Source: Numida meleagris (lineage: Eukaryota; Chordata; Aves; Galliformes; Numididae). From it: DNA of 64,000 nucleotides. Below the pieces are notes generated by a model that was not told the DNA's origin, did not search any database, and saw nothing but the letters and a program-made list of their open reading frames with translations. The stretch covers positions 79,197,846 to 79,261,845 of the forward strand of contig NC_034412.1 in NCBI RefSeq assembly GCF_002078875.1, written 5' to 3'. The translations under genes and the position numbers were made by a program. This document shows, in pieces, positions 46,019 through 57,203 of this stretch (position 1 is the stretch's first letter; each line of letters starts with the position of its first letter).

Positions 46019-46547
46019 TGTCATGGTTTTGTGATTTTCGGTTATTGGTATTCAACATCATAACATCATGTAGTGGATATACCTGGTTCTCAGAAGAGAA
46101 GGACTACTACAGTCCCCACGGTACTTTGCTCCTCTGTTACCATTTTCCAGCCGGAGGGAAAAGATAAAAGCTCACAGTATAAAAACTTGCAGATCACGAG
46201 ACCTCGTCCCTTTTTCTGCCGTCTCTCGTCTTGGCAGCACCTCGCTCTCCAGCCGTCTTATCGTCGGTAGTAGAGTAAGGCCTACCTTGATTTTGGGACA
46301 TTCTCTCTCTCTGTATTGGATTTATCAGCTTAAATTGTAATTATATTGTATTATAGTGTGTTGTTTTGCATTCTGATATCTTATTTAGTAAATTAGTTTG
46401 TTTCTCCTCAGATTGTTGCCGCTGTTCTTTGCTCTCAGGGCCATCTCCCTACCCTTTTCCCCTTTCCCCTTTTCCCGGGACGTGGGCCCGTGGATCCCCC
46501 GTCCCCTTTGTCACGGAATCGGCCCTAACGCCCGTAAACCGTTGACA
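46019..46547 (+). mobile_element. Solo LTR of an avian endogenous retrovirus (ERVL-like)
   Basis: The element begins TGTCATGG and ends GTTGACA, so its termini form the 5-bp inverted repeat TGTCA/TGACA with canonical TG...CA ends. It is flanked by an exact 5-bp direct repeat, CACAT, at 46014-46018 and 46548-46552. No gag, pol or env sequence lies on either side, so this is a solo LTR left by recombination between the two LTRs of a provirus. The strand is set by a TATA box (TATAAAAA, 46178-46185) and a later AGTAAA signal (46387-46392), which would put U3 at 46019 to about 46205, R to about 46410 and U5 to the end. The last 150 bp are GC- and CpG-rich. A 5-bp duplication suits class III (ERVL-like) elements; class II usually makes 6 bp and class I 4 bp. 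The family name is inference. Confidence 0.88.
46178..46185 (+). promoter_or_regulatory. Putative LTR TATA box
   Basis: TATAAAAA lies about 160 bp into the LTR, followed 25-35 bp downstream by GAGACCTCGTCCC, a plausible start region. It fits the U3/R boundary expected of a retroviral LTR. Present activity is unknown. Confidence 0.6.
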
Positions 46548-46552
46548 CACAT
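46548..46552. repeat. Target-site duplication of the solo LTR (right copy)
   Basis: CACAT directly after the CA terminus matches 46014-46018. Confidence 0.85.
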
Positions 46553-49500
46553 TGTTTCCATCAAGAAAATAAAAAATAAAAATGCAAACCAACACACTGT
46601 GTCACATGCAATAAAACCTTATTCACATTTTCATCAAAATCTGACTGATGAGGAAGGAGAGAAAGAGTAATCATTTATATATTTCAATTCTCACCTAAGG
46701 AAAGCCTAGGCAATTACTTGCCAGAGTTCATGCAGAGTAGCAGAACCTTACCTAAATTGCAAAAACGTTGCACAGGTGAAAGGTAAATTGTAGAGTGCAC
46801 TTTATCTCCATATTTACAGCAAACTTGTCACCAGTTAAGAATGCTCCAAATCCTTCTGTTCAAGTGGGCAAGGGTTTAGCCTTGGTCTACTGTAGCCAGG
46901 AGATGAGGACAAAGTATTTCATAAAAACTAGCTCTTAGCTGTTGCCTAAAATGGTTCATAGGAAGATAAAATATTTCATTTTTGATCTAACATGGAAACT
47001 CAATTTAACAAATAAAGTTGAATCGTTAATCTGATCAATTTCTTCCCTTTTAATTTCTTATTTGGAATAACCTAGAGAATAAAAGCTATGAGAAAGATTG
47101 TTTGAAACTTGATATTGTATTTTTCTTACTTATGCAGTATCTTACATTGATATACTTCATCCGGAAAGTAAATGATCTAATATCTGCCAGAACAGTTTCT
47201 ATATATGTATTCATAGTTGCTACTGTACATTACTAATTGTTTTCTTTTTGTTGTGTGTTTCGGGAAGGATTTTCTGCCCTTAGATTGGATTTAGTTTCAC
47301 TGAGCTGTAGACACAAATCTCCAGCCAAATGATTTGGGGATTTTTTTTTCCCCCTCTTCAACCTCTGGAGAAAGAAGATGCAATTAAGATGATGGGACTG
47401 TGGCAGATACTCACTAATGCTACTGCTAAATAGCTAGCTCAGCAGAATATTTTCAGCATTTTTATGGCACAGAAAAGATAAAAGTTATCCTTTTCTATCA
47501 GGACAAATCAGCTGCATGCTCCAAAAAAATAGCAGTAAGAGTACATACACAGTACCGACAGAGTTAATGCTACTATCAACACGTTTCTCAGTTTTCTCAT
47601 CAGGTCTACAGAATGCTTCTTCCATATGCAACATATACAACAGACTATATTCCTGTTTTCATTTATTACAGTAGGTAATAGTAATAATTTTTCCCTTGAT
47701 ATCTTCTGCTATGAAAAAGATTTTCTTAGGGAAGGATCAGTCGTATGACATCCTCATTAATACCAGCTGAATCCATTAAAAGACAATTAATACTAAATGC
47801 ACTAATGATAGTGTGTGAATAACAAATAGAATGTCTTGATATTTGTACCAAACAGTGCCTTATTTATATATGCATTTCCATAAAGCAGCCTCATCAGAGT
47901 ATGACTCTAAAACATGAGTTTATGCCTTCCAGCCCATCAGCACCATCTACTGCAAATTGACATCACAACAGTCTTCACCACAATTAACACGTCTCAACTC
48001 TTTTTTCCCTTACACCTGGCATTCTTGGGATTATCTTTTTTATTTGCACCTATTACTACAGAGTGATCTATCAACAAAAATCTTAATTTCACTTTTCTAC
48101 AAGAAAATCTGGAAATGCGACCTCTTTTGTAAAATACAGCATTCACCAAACTTCAACTCTGAAAAAAATAATTGTTGAAGTTTGGAAAATGCTTAAGGTC
48201 AAAATACATCTTGTTTCTCTTACTTATCTTGCTTTTGTATGCCAGGACGGAGAGGCAAAACAGAAAGAACAAGAACTGAAATAGAGTTTTTAATGCAGTT
48301 TTAAGTTAAATCCTTGAAATCCATTCCTGCGAACTAAACAATACTTCTCCTTTATCTCTGGTCAGGATTCAATAGTAAAGACTTGGCAGAATCTCATCAG
48401 GTTATCAGGTAGATTAAAACATGGCCCTTCCCACACAATACATTCATAATTTTGTTCCTAAAACAGCATTCCCTTTACAGCCCTGAATACCATTAGGAAA
48501 CAGGATTAACTCATTTGATAAGGGCAAGAGATTTGCTATGTGTTATCATATCTAATTTTAGCTATATAACTTTCTCATTTGTCTCCTTCCTTTCTTCCCT
48601 CCATTCAAAGGTAAATATTTCATAGTCTGCAGATTTTTGTTACATTACACTGGACTTGCATCCTTACAGTATCACGAACTAAATCTCACCACATCTGGCA
48701 TGATACCAGAGGCTGTTGTGAGACCAGAATCGTGCTCAGAACAAAAAATAAAAATAAAACACACAAAAAAAAAACCTGTTTTCCGTAGTGTTTTAACAGG
48801 ACCTGTCACATACTTAGTTATATAGTGCATACTATGTATGGATTCACAGAAAAAATAAGTTATGAGGAAGAAAGAATCTGATTTTTAACAGAGATCTTGA
48901 CATTTCCCTGTTAGTCTACTTTGTTTCAGAACAAGAGCACAGGTTATGGTGGTACATCAGATGAGCCTGTCAAACGATCAGCTTATTTGAGCTGCTTACA
49001 AAAATCTGCTCACACAAGCTTGCCTTCACAGGCTTAATAAATTCGATCTGCTTTCTCTTGCAGATGTTAAATCATTTAAAACTGGTATGCTTGTAAGAAA
49101 ACTTGTTATGTAAGCCATAGGTTAAAAAAGAAATGGTTTTAATTAGTGTGGCTATGGAAAAAATGCATGCTGCATCCAACAGAACAACCTTCCAGGGACA
49201 ATAGGGTGAAAAATCCCACATCTGTAGACTGAGCAGGATCTTTCTTTCGGTTTTTGAAGATTCACGCATATGATAATTTCTAAAATGTTTCCATGCTTTC
49301 TTTTAGTGATTTGAGGATTACAAATTCCTCATTAATGTTACACATTATATGCCATTCTGGGTTATACAATGGTTATTTCCTTCACAGGCAGCCAGGCAAC
49401 CAAGCAAATCTAAGAGAACTCAGGAAAAGAGAAATACGTAATTGCATTTTTCAAACATAAAACCATATAATTTTTGGTGAGCTTTTCATTATTAACAGTC

Positions 49501-49919
49501 AGATATTTATTTTTGTTACAGTCACTATGTATTGGCAGAGGAATATTTCCGTTTCAGTATGTCCTTCACACTCTCCCCTGCAGTCTCTCAGTACTTAATA
49601 TATTCTTTTCTTTTAGCTTCCAACTCCTCTTTTACCTGTCCATCAACCCTCTATTCCATAGATCCAAGCATGGTTTTCTGTCTTCTTTTCTTTTTCTCCT
49701 AGACGAAAGGAGGTTGTGTTTTTGATTCTTTTCAATGCAGTAAGAGAAGATGGAGCTTTAATGGCTATAACAAAACTTTTTCCTGTACTCCAATGACAAG
49801 TTATCCTTTTCACACATTGTATTTTGCTGTGTTGAAACTGATGCTTTACAAAATGTGAAGCATTCCACTTTTAGTAACTGGTTATATTTTTAATATTCAC
49901 TAATACAACAGTACAGTCT
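46553..49919. other. Unique AT-rich DNA, nothing recognised
   Basis: I see no gene, transposon or notable repeat. Open frames of 62-83 codons are rich in Phe, Leu and Ser, as expected for translated AT-rich DNA. Confidence 0.65.
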
Positions 49920-50830
49920 TCCTGGAGCTTTCTTTTCTCCATGCTAAGTAACCTCAGTTATCTGAGTTTCTCTTTTAGGAAAGGTTCTCCAGCCCTCTAA
50001 TTATTTTTGAGACACTCCTCCAGACCTACTCTAACAGACCCATATCTTTCTTTTTCTGGGGGCCTAAGTGCTAGATACAATACTCCAGATGGGGTATCAC
50101 AATGGTGAAGTAGACAGAGGGTAGACGACCACCTCTCTCTACCTGCTGACCATGCTTCTTTCAATGCAGCCCATGATATGATTGTTATTTGGGGGCTGCA
50201 AGTGCACACTGCTGGCTAATGTCCAATTTTTAATCTACTAGTACCCCCAAGTCCTCCCACATAGCTGCTCTCAATCCTTTCATCCTTTAGCCAGTACTGG
50301 TGTTTGGAATTTCCCTCATCCAGTCCCAGCATCTTGCACTAGACCTTGTTGAACTTCATGTGGCTAATGAAGACCCACTTCTCAAGCCTGTAAGGATCCA
50401 TCTGAATGGCATCCCTTCCTTCTATGATATCAGCTGCACCACTCAGCTTGGTGTCATCCACAACACTGCTGAACATGCACTCAATCCCACCGCCTATGTT
50501 GTAAATAAAGATATTAAAGAGTACTGGTCCCAGTACATACCCCTGAAGGATTCCACTCATCATTGAACTCCATGTGGAGATTGAGTCATTGACTGCAACT
50601 CTCTGGTTGACGACATTCAGTCAATTCTTAATCCAGTGAGTGATTCATGTATCAAATCCATCTCTCTGCAGTTTAGAGACAAGGATATTTTATGGGACCA
50701 TGTCAAAGGGTTTACAGAAGTCCAGGTAGATTTGGTAGATCAGTTTTTGGTAGATCAATTGCTCTTCCCTTTTCCACTGATGTAATTACTCCATCATAGA
50801 AGGCCAATATATTGGTTGGGCATAATTTCC
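49920..50830 (-). mobile_element. CR1: CR1 LINE, 0.9-kb decayed copy without 3' end
   Basis: On the minus strand this covers the RT core to the post-RT region. The piece 50563-50339 reads [39 protein letters not shown] and RDAIQMDPYRLEKW. The residues that should be FADD are VVDD, so the catalytic box is altered at its first two positions but keeps both aspartates. A further piece at 50209-49997 gives SWAALKEAWSAGRERW and the post-RT segment out of frame. The copy stops at about 49920, before the C-terminal coding end and the octamers. On the other side it reaches about 50830, in sequence that encodes the part before the RT core (TTTACAGAAGTCCAGGTAGA). It abuts another CR1 in the opposite orientation. 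Confidence 0.88.
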
Positions 50831-50859
50831 CTGACTGTCATTAGAGATGTATGTCAGGT

Positions 50860-51818
50860 CTAAATTCTAGAGCCAGTCTTGCTGGACATTTTTAATCAAT
50901 GATCTGGACACTGGAGTGGAATGCATCCTCAGAAATTTTCCATATGATACTAAACAAGGAGGTACTTTTGACTCCATGCAGGCACAAGAGGTCTTGCAGA
51001 GGGATCTAGATGGATTGGAACATCGGGTAATTAACAACAGAATGTAGTTCAAATAAGGAAAATAATGGCTTCTGCACATGGGATGGAATAATGCTGGACA
51101 CAGGTACAGACTGAAAGACAAGTGGCTAGAGAGCAGCTCAGCAGAAAGAGATCTGCAGATGCTGGCTGACAGCAGGCCTGACAGAAGTCAGCAGTGTGCC
51201 ACGGTCGCCAAGAGGGAAACTGCACTGTGAGATGCATTAAACAGCATAGCCAATTATTATCAAAAGAGGTGATTCTCCCACTATATTTAGCATTGTTATG
51301 GCCTCACCTTGAATATTGTGTGCATTTCTGCTCTCTACCATATAAAAAGGATTTTAAGGTTCTTAAAAGCATCCAGAGGACAACAGAAAAACAGGTAAAA
51401 CAACTGGAAGGCACATCATATGTGGTGGTGCAGAAGACACGAGGGTTATCTATGTTGGAGAAAAGAAGGCTTAGATGTAACTTCATTGCTCTCTACAAAC
51501 TTACTGAGGAGGGAAAGCAGAGAGGGAACTGTGGGTCTCTTCTCCCAGACAACTGATGACAGAACATAGAGGAATGGCACAAAGCTCTGGCAGGGGAGGT
51601 TCAAACGGGATATTAGGAAAAATTTCTTTCCCATGAAGGTGTTCAAACACTGAAACAGGTTTCCTAGAGAAGTAGTTGATGTCCCATGCCTGACAGTTTT
51701 CAAAAAAAATTGGATAATGCCCTGATTAATATGCTTTAACTTTTGGTTAGCACTCAAGTTCTCAGGCAGTTGAAGTAGATCTTTGAATGTTCATTCCAAC
51801 CAATCTATTCTACTCTAG
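50860..51818 (+). mobile_element. CR1: CR1 LINE, 0.96-kb copy of the (ATTCT)-tailed type
   Basis: The plus strand begins in the RT core (TTTTTAATCAATGATCTGGA, then GGAATGCATCCTCAGAAATT) and continues to a near-complete 3' end. The open piece 51194-51556 encodes the post-RT region: LPLYLALLWPHLEYCVHFCS, then KKDFKVLKSIQRT and LSMLEKRRLRCNFIALYKL. The 3' end reads ATGCTTTAACTTTTGGTTAG, then CATTCCAACCAATCTATTCTA. This is a different subfamily from the octamer-tailed copies and is related to the copy at 56782. Many stops and indels are present. The 5' truncation lies about 30 bp from the 5' truncation of the minus-strand copy ending at 50830. Confidence 0.9.
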
Positions 51819-51943
51819 TTGTCCATTGCACATTAGGCTGCAGAATTTCTCAAGCAACAGGCAGTTTAGGTTGGTGAAAACCTTCAGAGAATAACATAGT
51901 AAAATTATGAACTAATCCCAGAAACCTTCAGATCTAACAATTT

Positions 51944-52546
51944 TCATAGAATCATAGAATGGCCTGGGTTGAAAAGGACCTCAACAATCATCGAGTTTCA
52001 ACCCCCCTGCTAAGTGCAAGGTCACCAACCACTAGACCAGGCTTCCCAGAGCCACGTCCAGTCTGGCCTTGAATGCCTCCAGGGATGGGGCATCCACAAC
52101 CTCCCTGGGCAACTTGTTCCAGTGCATCACCACCCTCTGTGTGAAAAACTTCCGCTTAATATCTAACCTAAATCTCCCCTGTCTCAGCTTAAAACCATTC
52201 CCCCTTTGTCCTATCACTATCCACCCTTGTGAACAATCATTCCCCCTCCTGTTTATACGCTCCCTTCAAGTATTGGAAGGCCACAGTGAGGTGTCCCCGG
52301 AGCCTTCTCTTCTCCAAACTAAACAAGCCCAGTTCCCTCAACCTTTCCTCATAGGAGAGGTGCTCCAGCCCTCTGATCATCTTGGTCGCCCTCCTCTGAA
52401 CTCTTTCCAAGAGCTCCATGTCTTTCTTGTGCTGGGGGCCCCAGGCCTGGACACAGTAGTCCAGATGGGGCCTCACAAGAGCCGAGTAGAGGGGGACCAC
52501 CACCTCCCTCTCCCTGCTGACCACTCCTCTTTTAATGCAGCCCAGG
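51944..52546 (-). mobile_element. CR1: CR1 LINE, 0.6-kb 3' portion
   Basis: This is nearly the same sequence as the 3' half of the 24671 copy, so the two belong to one subfamily. On the minus strand 52524-52237 encodes [20 protein letters not shown], then [20 protein letters not shown] and the uninterrupted [20 protein letters not shown], ending at a TGA where the 24671 copy has CGA, a typical CpG decay. The frame 52217-52032 supplies the C-terminus: [20 protein letters not shown], then [20 protein letters not shown] and ALGSLV. The 3' tail has two ATCATAGA-type octamers. It is 5'-truncated at about 52546. Confidence 0.93.
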
Positions 52547-54520
52547 AAAAGAGAATTAGAAAGTAATCTAAATTACAATTAGAAAAGTAATCATGGCATA
52601 AACACCTCCTCCAAGACCAATCTACTGATATTTGCTTCATATAATTAAACCATTTCAAAATTTTCAAGGTTTTAAAAACTGTAATTAAATAGATCATTAG
52701 AAATACCATGTAAACAGAAGAAATGCAATATCGCTGACATGCCAAAACTCCAGTGGAAGCTATCTTTACTGCCTTTCTGCAAAATAGTTACTTACATATT
52801 TGCAGCATAGATCTAACTAATTGCTGCTAGACATGGTTGTAAATAAGTTCAAAAGCGACAGATCAGTAACAGTTCTACTGGGTCCTCAGACTGAAATTTC
52901 ATTACTGGGTTCATGGCCAGTCAGTAATGACAAGAATTAACTTCAGTAACCATTTGAGCAGATACTTTTGTTTACTTTCATTCACTGTGCATGTTGAATT
53001 AAGTCCTCTGACTTTAAGAGAATGAAATAAAGATCTTCAGAGAGTAATGTACTTGTAGTGCACATCAAGTTTCATTAGTTGAAAAGACTCAAACACAGTG
53101 ATGCGCATGCTGGAGCGTATCTAATGTAATATTATGTTATGTATTACCTTTCCACATTTATGTTATATTTTACCATCATTCTACTTAAGCAATGATGAAG
53201 AACTTTTCTTGTATCATAAAAGAGAAGGCTATTTGAAATTGAAATTGAGGTATAATCTATTTCAGATGTTCTTCAATCATGAAAGAGATTGGTTTGTTTT
53301 TAAGAAACTCCAATATAACATTTACTGAATCTTATTATGAATCTTAATGTTTCAAGTAAGAATACCACATTTTCAATCATCTTGTACGAAGCATTTCAGA
53401 ACTACTGTGATTCAGCAACATTTTGAAAAAGAAATGGAAATTGTTATAAAATGTTAATCTTATGGATAGCAGATATTTGGAAAGAAATGATTAATGTCCT
53501 GAAATTAAAAGTTACTCTTTAACTATTGAGAGAAGGAGTTGTCAAATAAAACTTCCTTTGGAAATAAAAACACTTTGAATACTACTGCCTGGGGAAGAAA
53601 CAGTAGCCTAGAATTAGCCAAGCAACTGTAATTCTTAATTACATTGTAGAACATTTTCATGTTGTGCTACTAAGGCCTATTAAAACTCATCTGGCAGAAG
53701 TTTCAGCTTTCATTCTCCCACAAATTCAGTTTGTGCCCATTAATTACAACTGTCAAGAAAGAAATGCAGCCATTAACAATGCAAAAATCCCAATACATGT
53801 ATATACATAAACTTGGGATGTAACATTAATTGTTATGAAAGCTTTGACACAATCCTCTACTGAACCCATGAAAATTATTAGCTCAAAGTATTGTTACTGC
53901 AAAAAGACTTCACAGTTACTTACACCAAGTGAGCAATAGGAGACCAAATGTTTTCAAAACAGGTTAACGAGTTATAGTAATTACTGAACAACTATTTTCT
54001 CACAAACTGAAAGAAACTTTCCCCAGGGTGAGTTCTTTCTACACTATGAACTTTTAAACTAGAGCCAGACCTAAGAAAGTGGAACAAGTGAATATGAGTT
54101 ATATAAGCATCAAAGTTTTGCATGTTAGAGAATCTAAACTTGAGAGAAACAAGAAACAGTTTACAATGGTCTACATAATTAGTTGTTATTACATAAGTGC
54201 TAAACAGATGTAAGCATTTTTCAGCTAAGATGGTGACAACTAGTAAAAATGAAAATCAAAAGACAGAAAGGAATCCTATGTCAGGCAGTGTATTTTTGTT
54301 CAGATTTATTGACACAAGTAACTTGCTAAAAAGGTTTAAGCCAATATTCCAATCTAACACTCAGAGCAGTACAACTTAATAGATACTAAGACAAGAAGTG
54401 CCTAAAAATGAGCTAAAGCAAGACAAAAAATTCTTAGTCATGACAATACCTAGAAATCAGGTAACTAAGACCAGAACATCAAATCAGAGAAGAGAGAGAT
54501 AGACAAAGAGAAGGACAGGA
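52547..54520. other. Unique AT-rich DNA, nothing recognised
   Basis: I see no gene or transposon. The last 40 bp grade into the purine-rich minisatellite that follows. Confidence 0.65.
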
Positions 54521-54590
54521 GAGGAAGGGAAGGGAGGAGGAGAGGAAGGGAAGGGAGGAGGAGAGGAAGGGAAGGGAGGAGGAGAGGAAA
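54521..54590. repeat. 21-bp polypurine minisatellite, 3.3 copies
   Basis: Three exact 21-bp units at 54521-54541, 54542-54562 and 54563-54583, each starting GAGGAAGGGAAGGGAGGAGG, are followed by a partial unit to 54590. The plus strand is purely A and G from 54517 to 54590 (74 nt). Such polypurine tracts can form triplex DNA, and the repeated GGG and GG runs could allow quadruplexes. The identity of the units suggests recent expansion or ongoing homogenisation. Confidence 0.95.
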
Positions 54591-54597
54591 TCAGTGG

Positions 54598-54692
54598 GAA
54601 GGTTCAACCTCTACTGCCATACCACCAATATTTGCCCATGACATAGTGGGACAACATAATAAGATAGAAGGCATCAATTTTGGAGCAGCCCT
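54598..54692 (-). mobile_element. Galluhop-type mariner, terminal fragment
   Basis: About 95 bp match the first part of the 6135 copy in reverse complement. GGTTCAACCTCTACTGCCAT, ACAACATAATAAGATAGAAG and the terminus TTTTGGAGCAGCCCT ending 54692 are visible. Only one end of the transposon remains; its inner edge stops at the polypurine minisatellite. It is non-coding and dead. Confidence 0.85.
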
Positions 54693-55717
54693 CATTTTTT
54701 AAGTCAAAGCAATGGAGAGAGATGTGAGTAAGATTGAATAGCCAAAGCTGAAGATGCCTCTCTCTTTGTCGGAAATAAATATGTGAATGTGTGAAATCTT
54801 GTATGCACATACATACCTTGCTGCTGACGATGAAAGTGCAGGTAGGAAGAAATTTAGGGGTTATTTCTGGGGAATAACATCCTACGGTGGGAAACATTCC
54901 TTCCAAGCTATTTTTAACCTGTTCCCAGTTTTTATTTTTTTTTATTTTTTCTTCTCTATATGTTGGTTCTTTATATAAATTACATTCTTGTTTAAGTACT
55001 TCCTGTATTTCCTTCTTAGATTTAACAACCCATTTTTAGGGAGTTTCAAACAGTTTTACCTAGACATTGGTACTACAGATCTTAGCGTAGCAGGAACCTA
55101 TCTGAGCTATCCATAAACAACCTTCAGCAACATACAAAGTAACAAACTTTATAGAGCTCTGCTTCCAGGGCCAGACTCCTCCGGGAAGCTGAGTTAACTC
55201 AATGGCAATACCAGTCAGTCAGAGAAACAGCAAAGCTGCTTCCCAATCTAATGTGTAGAGTGAGGTATACTATTAAACTACTCAGTCCTGACATTGTTTC
55301 TTTGGAATTACTGCTACATGAGAACCTAATATTCCTCATGGATATCTACTCATGCAAATGAACCTCATTATGAAAACACCCTACAGATAAATTTGAGGAC
55401 AGTCTCATTCTCTGGTTTCAAAGTGGGTAAATGGCCTTTACTTTGTGGAAGTGGGAATACTTCGAATGAACAAATTAAAAAAAAAAACTTGTCAGAAATT
55501 ATAGCTGTTCTGTATAGGTTTCCAGATGAAAAAAACTTGAGGAAATGAGATTTTTGTAGACGCAGTGTAATCTGTAAGCTGCAGGAAACAATATGTCTGT
55601 CTATCCTTAATACCAAATAAGAGATGAAATCCCTGCAAGCCTTGAGAAAACATCATTGAGGCTAATGTGTTACTGTTAATGGTCCCTTGGCTTACCATAT
55701 GTCCAGGCAGTAAAACT

Positions 55718-55738
55718 AAAAAAAAAAAAAAAAAAAAA
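55718..55738. repeat. Poly(A) run of 21 nt
   Basis: An uninterrupted A run in unique DNA without a recognisable retrogene next to it. Confidence 0.9.
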
Positions 55739-56100
55739 CACACTTCAATTTCTTTATAAAAACAAGCTGATATGAGTATAAAAGTATTAACAATAGAGAA
55801 ATGAAAAGAAACAGTGGAAGACAATACACTCAGTTTTGTTCCAGTGTATCAGTATTCAGACTATATTACACTCATTATTATTTAAAAATTTTACTTCCTG
55901 ACAGTAGCTGTTTGTGTAAATTCTGACCTCGATTACAGATATGATCTGAAGCAAAATGCAAGAAGGTGGCATTTGAGATTGCTCATTTTCAATAACAGGA
56001 CATGGGATTAACAAATTGATGAACATGAGATAATATATTAAATTAAAACTTCACAGCTAGTAAGGAACCTAAAAACACAAAAATATGCTGTACGTAAGAA

Positions 56101-56136
56101 AATCATAGAATCGCAGAATCATAGAATCATAGAATG
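56101..56136 (-). repeat. Octamer cluster, likely relic of a CR1 tail
   Basis: Four units of ATCATAGA or ATCGCAGA stand in a row and end in ATAGAATGCAG. This is the tail seen at the 3' end of minus-strand CR1 copies. No CR1 body follows, so it is either a nearly complete 5' truncation or an independent microsatellite. Confidence 0.7.
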
Positions 56137-56781
56137 CAGAAGAAAAATACCAGTGAATAATGAAGATGCTTGGTAACTAACTCATAGTAATTTCTGAACA
56201 GTGCTAAATGTCACACAATTTTAGACACAACTTTAGTTATAGAAATGAATATCTTTGGAGAAACAGTATAGAGAAAAAAAATCTGCTTCCTTTTCATTAA
56301 CATGACAGAAAAGCTCCAGGACAGTGAATTATCCTTAGGAGTATATTGGGAATAAATGAGATCAGTATCTCAATTTCAGAATACTACAAGCGTAAAAAGC
56401 ATTTTTTCAGAAAATGTCTGAATTACTTGCTTTCTACTTCTGTGTTTTGCATTTTAAGATCCAGGTTTGTTCTCATTCCTACTTCATTTCGTATCTCAGA
56501 AAGTAAGAGCATATATGCGCACATTATCATGTTTACAGACCGTCACACATACATAAGATTAGATGCCAGTTTTCTAAAGGAAAAATGACAATTTCAGGAA
56601 AGATATCATTTTCTGTCTTGGAAATTTCCATTTAGACTTCCTCACATTTGTTTTGAAATGCTGTATCAATTTCAAAGTATTAAATGTTTCTGTGAAAGTG
56701 AATTTCATGCAACTCTTAAAAAACTATTTTTTACTTTTGCCCAAGTCAACTATCCTAAGAAGATATTCTATCTATCCAGAA

Positions 56782-57203
56782 GGCATGTCCTATGAGGAGG
56801 GGCAAAAGACACTTGCTTAGTTTGGAGAAAAGGAGGCTAGGAAGCAGCCTCATTGCTCTCTACGGCATTCTGTGGAGCAAAATTGGAGAGGGAGGTGCTG
56901 ACCTCTTCTGGTAACTGATGACAGGGAACTGCGCAAAGCTGAAACCAGGGGAGGTACAGACCAGACATTTAGAAAAAAAATTATTTACAATGAGGTTGGT
57001 CAAACACTAGAACAGGCTTTCTAGAGAGGTAGTCAATGTTCTATGCCTGACAGTGTTCAAGACACATTTGGACAATGCCCTCAACAACATGCTTTAACTT
57101 TTGTTTAGTCCTGAAGTGGTTAGGCAGTTGGACTTGATCTTTGAAGGTCCCTTCCAACTGAACTAAATTAATTCTATTCTACTCTATGCTATTCTATGCT
57201 ATT
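56782..57203 (+). mobile_element. CR1: CR1 LINE, 3' portion of the (ATTCT)-tailed type
   Basis: The plus strand reads TTTGGAGAAAAGGAGGCTAG, CCTCATTGCTCTCTACGGCA, GGAGAGGGAGGTGCTGACCT, AGAACAGGCTTTCTAGAGAG, ATGCCCTCAACAACATGCTT, and ends in CTATTCTACTCTATGCTATTC. It matches the post-RT and 3' untranslated part of the same subfamily as the 50860 copy. No open frame of useful length survives. It is 5'-truncated at about 56782 and complete at the 3' end. Confidence 0.9.

Larger units (their letters stand above)
54693..56780. other. Unique AT-rich DNA with a CR1 tail relic
   Basis: No gene recognised. It contains a 21-nt A run at 55718-55738 and an octamer cluster at 56101-56136, listed separately. 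Open frames are at most about 110 codons, and one of them crosses the A run. Confidence 0.65.
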
